Positions 49,622 through 58,837 are shown, counted from the first letter of the stretch. The stretch is DNA of 64,000 bases from Roseibium sp. (GCA_017643925.1 JAEPML010000009.1:62001-126000); one strand, 5' to 3'. The notes: a model not told the origin generated them from the sequence alone. A program made the numbers and translations.

Positions 49622-51475
49622 ATGGGTCTTTCAAGTGCCCTGAACACTGCGGTCTTCGGTATTACCTACAACCAACGTCAACTGGACGTTACGGCGAACA
49701 ATATCGCCAACGCTGACACTGCCGGTTATTCCAAAAAGACAGTTTCCGCGAATGTCTACTTTGATGGTCTGGGGAACGTTGCCGGGCTTTCGGCGACAGA
49801 GGTGCGCCGTATTGTCGATGAGCGCGTTCAGGCCGACTACTTCAATTCGCTTGCCGACACGAATTATGCGTCGCAGATCGCCAACTTTACCGATCGGCTT
49901 GACGACATCTTCGGCACGATCGACGACACCAGCAGCCTGACATCTCTCGTCGGGCAATTGTCGTCGTCCCTGTCAGCACTGGTCAACGATCCGGGCAACT
50001 ATGCCGCCCAGAGCGATGTGGTTGCGATCGCTGATGCCTTTGCCAGGGAACTTTCCTCTTCCTACCAGCAGATAACCAACCTGCGTGAGGAAGCCGACGA
50101 TACGCTCGCAAGGCAGGCAGAATCGGTCAATGATCTGCTGAGCTCCATCGCGGACATCGACTCCTCCATTCGTGACGCGGCACAGTCCAATGTGTCGACC
50201 GCAGACATGGAAGATGAGCGTGACCGGCTGATCGAGCAGTTGTCCGGTTATCTGGACATCACCGTTTCCGACGACGCAAACAACACGCTGTTCATTCAAA
50301 CGGCTGACGGGCAGCAGCTTTATGCCGACAACCAGCCTTCCACGCTGAGTTTCACCCCGACCCACTCCTTTCAGCCGGGACAGCAGGGCAATACGATCCT
50401 GGTGACGACCCCCGGGGGAACAACCTACGACCTGGTGGCGGCGTCGAAGTCGGGCTCGATCGTGGCGGTTGCCGAACTCCGTGATGACATTCTCACCGAA
50501 GCCCAGACGCAGCTGGATACGATCGCAGCTGAAATTTCCCTGGCATTTTCGAATGTGACGGTCGAAAGCACAGCTGCAACGGTTGGGCTTGATACCGGTT
50601 TTGACCTTGATGTTTCTGCGCTTCAGGCCGGTAACACGATCACGCTGGAATACACCGACACCTCGAGTGTGTCGCATACTGTTACGCTGGTTGCCGTTGA
50701 TGATCCGAGCCTTCTGCCGCTTGACGATTCAGCAACAGCCAATCCGAATGACACGGTTCTGGGATTTGATATCTCGAGTGGATTGCCGGCCACATACATC
50801 ACGAACATCACGACGGCACTTGGCAGCACGGGTCTGCTTGTCAGCAATGACGGGTCAGACAATCTGCGCATCCTGGGGGACAATACGGCACCCACCAGCG
50901 TCGAGGGCCTGTCTGCAAACGTGACGGTAACAGCCAACTCGGACCAGGGGCTCGGACTGGCCATCTTCATGGATGGGCGCGATTCACCGGAACTCTTTAC
51001 CGATGCGCTGGAAGATGGCGGACAGCGTCTTGGATATGCCAGCGGGATTACCGTCAATCCGGATCTGCTGGCCGACAGCGCACTTCTCGTCAACTACCAG
51101 ACGACGCCGACAGCCAACACGACCAATGACCCGGCACGGGTCCAGTACCTGGCCGATGCGATGAGTGTGAACACAGCGCATTTCGATCCCGGCTCAGGTA
51201 TCGGCAGCTCGTCGACGCCCTTCGAAGGCACGATCATCGACTATGTGAACCAGACCGTGGCGTTTCAGGGCAATCAGGCAGCAGACGCTGCAACCTATGC
51301 CAAGTCCAAGGAAACATTCACCATGAACCTGGCGATCCGCTACGAGGAAAGCTACGCGGTGGATCTGGATACCGAGTTGGCCTTCATGGTGCAGTTGGAA
51401 AATGCCTATGCGGCCAATGCCCGTGTCATGCAGACAATCAAAGAGCTCTTAGATGAGCTTCTGAACATCGTTTAA
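49622..51475 (+). CDS. flgK: Flagellar hook-associated protein 1, FlgK
   Basis: A 617-aa HAP1. MGLSSALNTAVFGITYNQRQLDVTANNIANADTAGYSKK is the conserved N-terminal domain, and YEESYAVDLDTELAFMVQLENAYAANARVM the C-terminal domain. It joins hook and filament. AAGGAGA is 7 nt before the ATG. Somewhat longer than E. coli FlgK (547 aa), the extra being in the variable centre. It follows flgE in the same operon. Confidence 0.93.
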   Translation: MGLSSALNTAVFGITYNQRQLDVTANNIANADTAGYSKKTVSANVYFDGLGNVAGLSATEVRRIVDERVQADYFNSLADTNYASQIANFTDRLDDIFGTIDDTSSLTSLVGQLSSSLSALVNDPGNYAAQSDVVAIADAFARELSSSYQQITNLREEADDTLARQAESVNDLLSSIADIDSSIRDAAQSNVSTADMEDERDRLIEQLSGYLDITVSDDANNTLFIQTADGQQLYADNQPSTLSFTPTHSFQPGQQGNTILVTTPGGTTYDLVAASKSGSIVAVAELRDDILTEAQTQLDTIAAEISLAFSNVTVESTAATVGLDTGFDLDVSALQAGNTITLEYTDTSSVSHTVTLVAVDDPSLLPLDDSATANPNDTVLGFDISSGLPATYITNITTALGSTGLLVSNDGSDNLRILGDNTAPTSVEGLSANVTVTANSDQGLGLAIFMDGRDSPELFTDALEDGGQRLGYASGITVNPDLLADSALLVNYQTTPTANTTNDPARVQYLADAMSVNTAHFDPGSGIGSSSTPFEGTIIDYVNQTVAFQGNQAADAATYAKSKETFTMNLAIRYEESYAVDLDTELAFMVQLENAYAANARVMQTIKELLDELLNIV

Positions 51476-51483
51476 GGTGCGGA

Positions 51484-53019
51484 ATGACTATTTCGTCGAT
51501 CACAACGTCGCGGACCTATCTCACCAGGCAGCTGAGTGAACTCAACGACCTGTTGGGGGAGAAGACCACGCAGCTTGCCCGCGGCAAGGTCGGATCGACC
51601 TATGGCGATGTCGGTGACCGCCGCTTGCTGGACATTCAGCTGACCCAGCGGGTCAGCATGATCGACACCTACCAGCAGACCATCACGGTCTCGAATCTGC
51701 ATCTTGAAACGCTCAACATGTCGCTGGAGCGGCTTGAGGACATTCGCCAAGATGCCAAGTCGGCCATCGACACGAATGATTTCATTCTGCAGGATGACGG
51801 CCAGACACAGACGCAGTCGCGTGCGGAGCTGCTGCTGAACGAAGTCCTCAACATCATGAATACGGAAGTCGCCGGTTTTTATGCATTCGGCGGTACGGAT
51901 GCGGTTTCAGACCCGGTGGCGACCATCGATGCAATCCTGAACGGTGCCGATGGCCTCGACGGATTGAAAACCGTGATGGACGAATATGCACAGGCCAACC
52001 TGGGAGCGTCCAATACTGGACGGACATCCACGTCAGCCCTGACAACCAACTATGCCGGCCTGGTTCCCACGGATTCAACCTTTACAGTTGCTGAAGACGC
52101 AGCCCACGATTTCGGGTTTGACATCTCCGCGGTTACTTCAACACTCACGAATGTTGCGATAACCGGACCGGCGGCCGCCGATCCGGACAGTTTCGATGTT
52201 CAGTTCACCGGGCAGCCGAACCTCGGCGAAACAATCACCGTCGAACTCTCCTTGCCGCCGACACACACGGACACGATTTCCATTGAGCTGACAGCTGCTG
52301 CCAACAATGAGGAAGAGGGTACATTCGTCATTGGCGCAGACCTTGAGGAAACAGCTCAGAACCTGCGAGACGCTCTTGCGACAGAGATTGAACACGAGGC
52401 CCAGACCACCTTGCGTGCCGTCTCCGACGAATGGGCATCGGATGAGTTCTTCAGCACGTTCGCGGGAGAGGAACCGCAGCGGGTTGACGGTCCACCCTAT
52501 GACAGCGCAACGGCCCTGACAGGGGGCGGCTCGACCACGGTGGCCTGGTATACCGGGCGCAATACCAGCACGACGGATGCGCGTGCCGACAAAAACGCCG
52601 TTGTCGACACCAACCTGACGGTAAATTATGGCGTGCGCGCCAACGAAACGCCGTTGAAGGAGCTGGTTCAGACACTCGCCGCATTTGTTGCAGCGGACTT
52701 CTCCGGTGCGACACAGGTTGACGAGGAATACTACAATGCCTTGTCGACCAACATGAGGACCATCCTGCATCCGCCGGGCGTTGATCAATCCGGTATCGTC
52801 GACATTTCGACCGATATTGCCGTCGCTCACCGCACGATTTCCATGACGAGCGACCGCCACGTGCAGATGAAAAGCAGCTACGAGGGCACGATTTCCGAGA
52901 TCGAAGGCGTCGACAAGGACCAGTTGGCAGCGGAGATCCTGCAACTTCAGAACAACATAGAGATCTCTTATCGAGCATCCTCGATCGTCTTCAACCTGAG
53001 CCTGTCCGACTACCTGTAA
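51484..53019 (+). CDS. flgL: Flagellar hook-associated protein 3, FlgL, enlarged
   Basis: A 511-aa HAP3 with N-terminal TSRTYLTRQLSELNDLLGEKTTQLARGK and C-terminal DQLAAEILQLQNNIEISYRASSIVFNLSLSDYL. E. coli FlgL is 317 aa; about 200 extra residues lie between roughly 130 and 350 and contain acidic, Thr-rich beta-strand-like sequence (FTVAEDAAHDFGFDIS, LPPTHTDTISIELTAAANN). It could be a variable surface domain at the hook-filament junction. Co-transcribed with flgK (9 bp gap). Confidence 0.88.
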   Translation: MTISSITTSRTYLTRQLSELNDLLGEKTTQLARGKVGSTYGDVGDRRLLDIQLTQRVSMIDTYQQTITVSNLHLETLNMSLERLEDIRQDAKSAIDTNDFILQDDGQTQTQSRAELLLNEVLNIMNTEVAGFYAFGGTDAVSDPVATIDAILNGADGLDGLKTVMDEYAQANLGASNTGRTSTSALTTNYAGLVPTDSTFTVAEDAAHDFGFDISAVTSTLTNVAITGPAAADPDSFDVQFTGQPNLGETITVELSLPPTHTDTISIELTAAANNEEEGTFVIGADLEETAQNLRDALATEIEHEAQTTLRAVSDEWASDEFFSTFAGEEPQRVDGPPYDSATALTGGGSTTVAWYTGRNTSTTDARADKNAVVDTNLTVNYGVRANETPLKELVQTLAAFVAADFSGATQVDEEYYNALSTNMRTILHPPGVDQSGIVDISTDIAVAHRTISMTSDRHVQMKSSYEGTISEIEGVDKDQLAAEILQLQNNIEISYRASSIVFNLSLSDYL

Positions 53020-53080
53020 CGGTCTGGGAAACCGCGCCGGGAGGAATGGACTTCAAACGGTTTCAAGCTTGTTTTCGGAT

Positions 53081-53113
53081 AGGCCCCGCAGCATCGCTGC
53101 GGGGCCTTTTTTC
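53081..53113 (+). terminator. Terminator of the flgE-flgK-flgL operon
   Basis: AGGCCCCGCAGC and GCTGCGGGGCCT form a 12-bp perfect stem with an ATC loop, followed by a T-run. It lies 62 bp after flgL. Confidence 0.92.
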
Positions 53114-53220
53114 CTTATAATTCGTTGTTTTGATTTGGAGTCTCGTGTGCGGGCAGGAGAATACGTTCGCGATAGCTTAAGCAAACTCGAGGCTGTTAAA
53201 GGCACAAGGGTGCCGTAATG

Positions 53221-53254
53221 AAAAAGGCCGGTCGCTGACAGCGCCGGCCTTTTT
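53221..53254. terminator. Terminator of the flaF transcript
   Basis: GGCCGG-CGCTG and CAGCG-CCGGCC form a bulged stem, with A-runs on the left (T-run on the minus strand) and a T-run on the right, 23 bp after the flaF stop. It can act in both directions. Confidence 0.85.
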
Positions 53255-53276
53255 GAAATCACTGTATTCGTGCGCC

Positions 53277-53651
53277 TTACTCGGCCTGTGCCCTGAGACC
53301 TTCGGCAATTGCACGATTGATGTTGATGATAGACGTCAGCTTGTTGCTGTCATCACTGGTCATCACTGTCATGGTCTGCTTGAAAATGAAGACCCCGAGC
53401 GATGCGATGTTGTTCTTGATGTCCTGGGGCAACTGACTTTCGGCGCTTGTTGCCGAGGTAACCAGGATCGACCAGAGCTTGCGGTTATAGACCAGTGCGT
53501 CGTCCTTCTCGGCAAGAGAAGACTCTTCCCATTCATCCTTGATCAATTGAAGCCGGGCTGCGGCTTTCATCAGCAGATTCGCTTCCAGTTCCCTCGGTGA
53601 CACTGCCACCTGGCTCGTTTTCTGGTAAGCCTGCGCTGCCTGTTTGTACAT
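53277..53651 (-). CDS. flaF: Flagellar biosynthesis regulator FlaF
   Basis: A 124-aa FlaF-family protein (MYKQAAQAYQKTSQVAVSPRELEANLLMKAAARL, LVYNRKLWSILVTSATS). In alphaproteobacteria FlaF promotes flagellin translation/secretion opposite to FlbT. Its start lies 119 nt inside flbT in another frame, a long overlap. The internal site GAAGGGAC precedes the ATG. Translation would depend on readthrough of flbT ribosomes. Confidence 0.85.
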   Translation of the reverse strand: MYKQAAQAYQKTSQVAVSPRELEANLLMKAAARLQLIKDEWEESSLAEKDDALVYNRKLWSILVTSATSAESQLPQDIKNNIASLGVFIFKQTMTVMTSDDSNKLTSIININRAIAEGLRAQAE

Positions 53652-54027
53652 GACCGATCAGCGTCCCTTCATACTCGATGAGCTTGCGTGCTTCTTTCAA
53701 TGCTTTATAGAAGGCGCCCGAAATAATTGAGTTACTAATTCTCGTGACATAAGGAATAGTACTCGGCGCCGCCTTCACGATATCATTGACGAGGGTGAAG
53801 TAATTCTCCTGAATTCTTTCCAAGTCTGTTGACAGATACATCAGCTGGACGGCCAAGTAGACCTTCTTCGCTGGCGTATCCGCCGTGGCCGGCGTGAGAA
53901 TGTCCTTTTCTCTCAGAATGGGCGCCTGGCCTTCGATAAACAGTCGGGTCCTCTGATTGTCATTGGTGATAACGCTATCGCCTATGATAATCCGTTCGCC
54001 CGGTTTTAGCTCGACCTTGAGCGCCAT
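53533..54027 (-). CDS. flbT: Flagellar biosynthesis repressor FlbT
   Basis: A 164-aa FlbT-family post-transcriptional regulator that destabilises or represses flagellin mRNA. MALKVELKPGERIIIGDSVITNDNQRTRLFIEGQAPILREKDIL is the conserved core. Residues about 128-164 (a Gly/Glu/Ser-rich tail ending in SPASIDQG) are a C-terminal extension that overlaps flaF by 119 nt. GGAGGT precedes the ATG. It is the first gene of flbT-flaF, which may also be transcribed from its own promoter. Confidence 0.88.
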   Translation of the reverse strand: MALKVELKPGERIIIGDSVITNDNQRTRLFIEGQAPILREKDILTPATADTPAKKVYLAVQLMYLSTDLERIQENYFTLVNDIVKAAPSTIPYVTRISNSIISGAFYKALKEARKLIEYEGTLIGHVQTGSAGLPENEPGGSVTEGTGSESADESRSPASIDQG

Positions 54028-54056
54028 TCCGTGACCTCCACACTTGAGTATCGCTA

Positions 54057-54078
54057 TTAACGTTAACGAATTGGTTAA
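54057..54078. promoter_or_regulatory. TTAA cluster upstream of flbT
   Basis: Three TTAA elements at 54057, 54063 and 54075, 30-50 bp upstream of flbT. Spacing does not equal the CtrA TTAA-N7-TTAA full site, so these are only candidate half-sites. Confidence 0.35.
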
Positions 54079-54117
54079 CGCGCACCGGCGATACCTTACT
54101 GATATCCACTGCCTGTA

Positions 54118-55611
54118 TTAACCGAACAGGCTCAATACGCTCTGGTCAGCCTGGTTGGCGAGGGAAAGCGCCGTCGACGAGAGCTGCTGCCTCGTTTGCA
54201 GCGCCAGCATGTTGGCACCCTCTTCGTTCATGTCGGCGATTGTCAATTCGCCGGCGCCAATCTCAAGCGTATTGATCAGATTCTGCGTGAAGTCTGTTCG
54301 AATCTCAACCGTGGACAAGGATGTACCCATCGAACGAGCTGCGTTTCTCAGTTCGTCCAGCGCGGCGTTGATGGCCTGGAGCGTCCGGTCAATGTCCGTA
54401 TCCGTCTTGAATTCAGAGGCCGTGGCCGAAAGAGCGACCGCGCCCGAGGAGCTGCCGAGCGTCATTCGGTTGAAGTCAGCATTGCTGCTGGTGATGTTAA
54501 ACGAAACCTCACCGATCAGGCTGACACTGCCGCCGGAGAAGGTGGCGTCCAGCCCCTTGACGTTGTCGATGAACGAGACAAGGTCGCTGATCGTGGTTTC
54601 AGCGTCGATTTCAAGAGAGGCGGGTTCGTAACCGTTGCCGTCAGTGATGGTGATCGTGTCACCAGCCTGAAAACCACCGGAGCTGATCAAGGTCGCTGTC
54701 GAACTCAGCGCCGTCACGCTCAAGGTTGAAGTCGTGCCACCTGTCGCGCCACCGTCTGTGGCCGTGCCGCCGCCGGCATTGTCTTTGGAAACATAGAGCG
54801 CATTGTCCAGACCGGAGGTGATCGAGATTGAATCGGTTGCCTCATCGAACGTGGCATGAACACCGCTCAGGCCGTTCAATGCGTCCACATAGTCCTGGAC
54901 GGTCGTGATGTCGGTTCCGACCGTGAAGTTGGTCGTACCGGAACTGTCCGTGACCGAAACAACGTCGCCTGCGGCCCAGTCGCCAAGCGTGGTGAGATCC
55001 GAAGACGCCTGGAGACCCGTCAGGGTCAGCGTCGTCGTGCCACCATACAGGTTGAAGGATGAAGTCCCCGTGCCACCGGTGTTGAGATCGTCCAGGTTCA
55101 GGCCGTCATCCAATGTGGTGTCGGTAAAATCGACCGGATCGACCGTGAGGTTGGACGTGCTGTCCTCGTTAAATATGACTTCAAGCTCGTTTCCGGCACC
55201 TGCAAGAAGGTTCTTGCCCTTGTAGCTGGAATCGCGAGCCATATCCTCGATCTGTTGAAGGATATCGTTGTAGCGGGTCGTGAATTGTTTGCGTTCGTAT
55301 TCGCTCGAGGTCTGCAGGGCCTGGTTCGCGATCGCCTTGGCCGATTCAACCAGCTTGGTGATCGAGGTAATGCCCTTGTCCGCCGAGCGAATTGTCTGAA
55401 CCGCCTGACCCATATTGTCCAGAAGGTTGGTCAGATCACCCGCCCGGTCATTCAGACTTTGCGCCGTGAAGTAGGAATTCGGATTGTCGAGCGCCGAATT
55501 CACCTTCAGGCCCGTTGCGAGGCGCGTTTGCGTGAGCTCTTGCAGATCAGCGGTATTCTTCAGAGACAGGAGATTGTCCCGGACCGCGCTTGAAAGAACA
55601 ATATCAGGCAT
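54118..55611 (-). CDS. Flagellin, long type (497 aa)
   Basis: A 497-aa flagellin. N-terminal DIVLSSAVRDNLLSLKNTADLQELTQTRLATGLKVNSALDNPNSYFTAQSLN and C-terminal ADMNEEGANMLALQTRQQLSSTALSLANQADQSVLSLFG are the terminal coiled-coil domains; the centre (about 170-390) is a Gly/Thr-rich surface domain with several SVTD-type repeats (for example VSVTDSSGTTNFTVG and ITITDGNGYEPASLEI). Last flagellin before flbT-flaF. Not a close relative of the two 383-aa flagellins beyond the terminal domains. Confidence 0.9.
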   Translation of the reverse strand: MPDIVLSSAVRDNLLSLKNTADLQELTQTRLATGLKVNSALDNPNSYFTAQSLNDRAGDLTNLLDNMGQAVQTIRSADKGITSITKLVESAKAIANQALQTSSEYERKQFTTRYNDILQQIEDMARDSSYKGKNLLAGAGNELEVIFNEDSTSNLTVDPVDFTDTTLDDGLNLDDLNTGGTGTSSFNLYGGTTTLTLTGLQASSDLTTLGDWAAGDVVSVTDSSGTTNFTVGTDITTVQDYVDALNGLSGVHATFDEATDSISITSGLDNALYVSKDNAGGGTATDGGATGGTTSTLSVTALSSTATLISSGGFQAGDTITITDGNGYEPASLEIDAETTISDLVSFIDNVKGLDATFSGGSVSLIGEVSFNITSSNADFNRMTLGSSSGAVALSATASEFKTDTDIDRTLQAINAALDELRNAARSMGTSLSTVEIRTDFTQNLINTLEIGAGELTIADMNEEGANMLALQTRQQLSSTALSLANQADQSVLSLFG

Positions 55612-55707
55612 CAGACTTCACCGCTTTTCCTATTCAGTATCCGACGGATGCGCTCTCAATGGCTTCGAAGAAGAGGGCACACCTTGATCGTAAATCTAAA
55701 TGGAAAG

Positions 55708-55730
55708 TTAATCGGTGATGCACTAATTAA
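55708..55730. promoter_or_regulatory. TTAA pair upstream of the 497-aa flagellin
   Basis: TTAA at 55708-55711 and TTAA at 55727-55730, 97-120 bp upstream of the start. Spacing is 15 bp, not the CtrA full-site spacing. Candidate half-sites only. Confidence 0.35.
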
Positions 55731-55827
55731 CGCGAAGTAAATAAAAGTTACCAAAAGCTTTCTTTTAACTGATTGAATCTAAAGCAGAAAAAATCAGCGT
55801 TTTGACTTGGAACGATACCTCATAACG

Positions 55828-55855
55828 AAAACGGCGGACCTGGGGCCCGCCGTTT
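55828..55855 (-). terminator. Terminator of the 498-aa flagellin gene
   Basis: On the minus strand the stem AAACGGCGG/CCGCCGTTTT closes around a GGCCCCAGGT-type loop and ends in a T-run. It lies about 47 bp after the flagellin stop. Confidence 0.75.
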
Positions 55856-55901
55856 CTGATTGTCAGGTAGTGAGTCGTGCGTCTGACTGATTCTAACTTT
55901 A

Positions 55902-57398
55902 TTAGAAGAGGGATAGCACTGTCTGGTCTGCCTGGGAGGCGAAGGACAGTGATGTCGACGCAAGCTGCTGACGGGTCTGAAGGGCCAGCAAGTTCGCACC
56001 TTCTTCGTTAGTATCGGCCAGGGTCAGAAGACCTGCACCTTCCTGCAAAGTATTGATCATCGTCTTGGTGTAATCTTGACGGATCTCAACAGTCGAAAGG
56101 TTAGTACCAAACTCGGAAGCCTGGGACCGGAGGTTCGAGAGCGCCGTGTTGAGGCGGTCGACAACCCGGTTGATGTCGTTATCCGTTGCAAAACCACTGT
56201 CGGACAGGGCGCTCAGGTTCACGCCATCGGTGTCAGCCGTGAAGCTGGAGGCGTTGAAGTCGGCATTGTCACTGGTCAGCGACAGGTCAGTGTCACTCTG
56301 GATGGTGATCTGGCCGGTCGAGCTGTTGAAACTTGCCGATACACCGTTGAAGTCGTTGATGAAGTTTTCCAGATCATCAACGGTGGTTTCATCGTCGATT
56401 TCCAGCGAACCCAGTTCGAAGTCGTTGCCGTCCGTCAGGGTCAGGGTGTCGCCTACCTCGAAGGAACCACTGTCAGAGAGCAGGGAAGTTGTCGTAGCCA
56501 TGATGGTGGCGTTGACAGAGACCAGCTGGGCAGTGGTCGACACGCTGTTCTGAAGTGCGACGTCTTCATTCGAGATAATCGACAGGCTACCTGTGCTTTC
56601 ATCGAAGGAAGCGCGGACGCCTGCAATACCGTCGATCGTGTCGATCAGGTCCTGAACGGTCGTGCCTGCAGTCACCGCAAGGGTCGAACCGGAGATAACG
56701 GCCGTGATGGAGGTGCCATCGTTCAGCGTGAGCGTGTTGGTCGTCGAGATGCCGGTCGCCGCGGAAAGCAGGGAGCTGGAGTTCAGCGCTTGGCCGGAAC
56801 CGTCGGTAAGAGTGAAGCTGTTGTTGCCGCCTTCGAGCTGGAAGGACGTTGCGCCACCCTGGCCTTCAGCCAGATCGGACAGGTTCAGACCGTTGGAAAG
56901 CGTGGTGTCGGTGTAATCGACAGCTTCGATGGTCAGTTTGGACGTTGCATCTTCGTTGAAGATGGTTGTCAGGTCGTTGCCGGTACCTGCAAGCAGGTTC
57001 TTACCCTTATAAGAGCTGTCCTTGGCAACGTCTTCGATCTGCTCGAGAAGATCGTTGTACTGCTCGGCAAACTTCTTGCGCTCATACTGGCTGCCAGTCT
57101 GAAGTGCCTGGTTTGCTTTCGCTTTTGCGGTTTCGACCAGATCGGTGATCGTCTGGATACCTTTGTCGGCCGCCTTGATGGTTTGCAAGGACTGACCCAT
57201 GTCATCGAGCAGGTTGCCCAGATCGCTGGCACGGGAGTTGAGGCCGGAGGCGGTGAAGAAGGAATTCGGATTGTCCAGTGCAGAGTTGACCTTCAGACCG
57301 GTCGCCAGCTTGTTCTGGACGCCTGACATCATGTCTGCTGTGGACTGGAGTGTGAGAAGGTTCTGCCGTACGGCAGCTGACAGGGTGATGTCCTGCAT
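55902..57398 (-). CDS. Flagellin, long type (498 aa)
   Basis: A 498-aa flagellin starting MQDITLSAAVRQNLLTLQ. AAGGG precedes the ATG at 57398; a further eight codons upstream are open but not conserved. The terminal domains are as in the other flagellins (NPNSFFTASGLNSRASDL; LADTNEEGANLLALQTRQQL). The centre carries repeated TLTDG(N/S)-type units. It has its own terminator and upstream CtrA-like full site. Confidence 0.9.
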   Translation of the reverse strand: MQDITLSAAVRQNLLTLQSTADMMSGVQNKLATGLKVNSALDNPNSFFTASGLNSRASDLGNLLDDMGQSLQTIKAADKGIQTITDLVETAKAKANQALQTGSQYERKKFAEQYNDLLEQIEDVAKDSSYKGKNLLAGTGNDLTTIFNEDATSKLTIEAVDYTDTTLSNGLNLSDLAEGQGGATSFQLEGGNNSFTLTDGSGQALNSSSLLSAATGISTTNTLTLNDGTSITAVISGSTLAVTAGTTVQDLIDTIDGIAGVRASFDESTGSLSIISNEDVALQNSVSTTAQLVSVNATIMATTTSLLSDSGSFEVGDTLTLTDGNDFELGSLEIDDETTVDDLENFINDFNGVSASFNSSTGQITIQSDTDLSLTSDNADFNASSFTADTDGVNLSALSDSGFATDNDINRVVDRLNTALSNLRSQASEFGTNLSTVEIRQDYTKTMINTLQEGAGLLTLADTNEEGANLLALQTRQQLASTSLSFASQADQTVLSLF

Positions 57399-57469
57399 CT
57401 GTTTATCCCTTTCCTGGGTCAAGATTTTCTTCTGTTCGTCCTGAACAGGTTGATTAGGATCATGTTCTG

Positions 57470-57490
57470 TTAACCCTAACCATTGGTTAA
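57470..57490. promoter_or_regulatory. Inverted repeat upstream of the 498-aa flagellin
   Basis: TTAACC-N9-GGTTAA is an inverted repeat (6-bp arms) about 72-92 bp upstream of the start; it lies next to the CtrA-like full site at 57509. It could be a second CtrA half-site arrangement. Confidence 0.4.
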
Positions 57491-57508
57491 TTTGGTCGCA
57501 TTTTAGGG

Positions 57509-57523
57509 TTAACGCGCAGTTAA
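57509..57523. promoter_or_regulatory. CtrA-type full site upstream of the 498-aa flagellin
   Basis: TTAA-CGCGCAG-TTAA followed by C matches the CtrA consensus TTAA-N7-TTAAC exactly. It lies 111-125 bp upstream of the start ATG at 57398. Confidence 0.65.
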
Positions 57524-57635
57524 CGCGTTGAAATTGCCCGGGAATCCGCCAGTTTTTTTTCGAAGAATCTTTTTCAGGAAAGGGGAGGCTGCATCAGAGC
57601 AGTCGATGGAGGCTTATCTTTGTGCCTCAAAATGC

Positions 57636-57660
57636 AAAAAAGGCGAGCCGAAGCCCGCCT
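57636..57660 (-). terminator. Terminator of flagellin at 57686
   Basis: On the minus strand AGGCGGGC-TTCG-GCTCGCCT is a stem with a UUCG tetraloop and one G-T pair, followed by six T. It lies 25 bp after the flagellin stop. Confidence 0.85.
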
Positions 57661-57685
57661 TTCGATTCTTGATTTCGATTCTGTC

Positions 57686-58837
57686 TTAGAACAGTCGCAG
57701 CACGTTCTGGTCTGCCTGAGCGGCCAGAGACAGGGACGTGGACGCCAGGGACTGCTGAGTCTGCAGAGCCAGGAGGTTCGCACCTTCCTCGTTGGTGTCT
57801 GCCAGGGTCAGCTTGCCGGCACCTTCTTCCAGCGTGTTGATCAGGGACTTGGTAAAGTCCTGACGGTTTTCCACGATGGAGAGGTTTGTACCGAAGGTCG
57901 ATGCCTGTGCACGCAGCGTGTTCTGGGCGCTGGTCAGACTGTCCAAGGTCGATTCGATCTTGGAGTCCGTGGAGAACCCGTTTGTGGTTGCGTGGGATGT
58001 TGATGCTGCGGTGTAACCGGACGCATCGGAATCCAGGGTGACCTCATATTCACCGACAATGGCGTAGTTGGTGCCGGTCTGTGTTCCGGTCACGCCGTCA
58101 GCGCTGTTCACGAAATCATCGAAGTCACCAAATGTGGTGGTTGCTTCGATTTCGAGAGAGGCAAGCTCGGTACCCGTGCTGTCGGTAATCGTCAGCGTGT
58201 CACCAACCGAATAATCGCTGTCGAGTGTCAGCAAGTTGGTTGAGGACAGGGTCGTTGTCGTACTTGCACCGTGAATGCTGATGGTCGTGGAACCGGAAGC
58301 ACCACTTGCAAGGTCTGACAGAGCCAGGCCCGTGGAGGAGCTGGTGTCGGTGTAATCGACCGAAGAGATGGACAAGGAAGACGTGCCGTCTTCGTTGAAC
58401 GTCACCGAAAGGTCGTTGCCGGTACCGCCAAGCAGGTTTTTGCCCTTGTAGCCGGAATCTTTCGCCAGATCTTCAATCTGGGTCAGGAGTTCGTTGTACT
58501 CGGACGCAAACTGCTTGCGCTCTTCCTGGCTGGAAGTTTGCAGAGCCTGGTTGGCTTTCGCCTTTGCAGCGTCAACGAGATCCGAGATCGCGCTGATACC
58601 TTTGTCGGCAGCTTTCAACGTCTGAACCGACTGGCCCATGTCGTCGAGCAGGGTGCCAAGGTCGCTGGCCCTGTTCTCAAGTCCTTTCGCAGTGAAGAAA
58701 GAATTCGGATTGTCGAGAGCCGAATTGACCTTCTTGCCCGTTGCAAGTTTTTCCTGCACGGAGCTCATCAGCTGAGAAGTGGACTGGAGTGCATTGAGGT
58801 TCGAGCGCACAGCGCTCGAGATGGTAATATCAGCCAT
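57686..58837 (-). CDS. Flagellin, short type, copy B (383 aa)
   Basis: A 383-aa flagellin with N-terminal ADITISSAVRSNLNALQSTSQLMSSVQEKLATGKKVNSALDNPNS and C-terminal TLADTNEEGANLLALQTQQSLASTSLSLAAQADQNVLRLF. Same length as copy A at 59027. Residues about 160-300 are identical to copy A (one or two DNA differences per few hundred bases), whereas about residues 1-150 differ at roughly 25 positions. GAAGGGA lies before the ATG. Own terminator. Confidence 0.92.
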   Translation of the reverse strand: MADITISSAVRSNLNALQSTSQLMSSVQEKLATGKKVNSALDNPNSFFTAKGLENRASDLGTLLDDMGQSVQTLKAADKGISAISDLVDAAKAKANQALQTSSQEERKQFASEYNELLTQIEDLAKDSGYKGKNLLGGTGNDLSVTFNEDGTSSLSISSVDYTDTSSSTGLALSDLASGASGSTTISIHGASTTTTLSSTNLLTLDSDYSVGDTLTITDSTGTELASLEIEATTTFGDFDDFVNSADGVTGTQTGTNYAIVGEYEVTLDSDASGYTAASTSHATTNGFSTDSKIESTLDSLTSAQNTLRAQASTFGTNLSIVENRQDFTKSLINTLEEGAGKLTLADTNEEGANLLALQTQQSLASTSLSLAAQADQNVLRLF

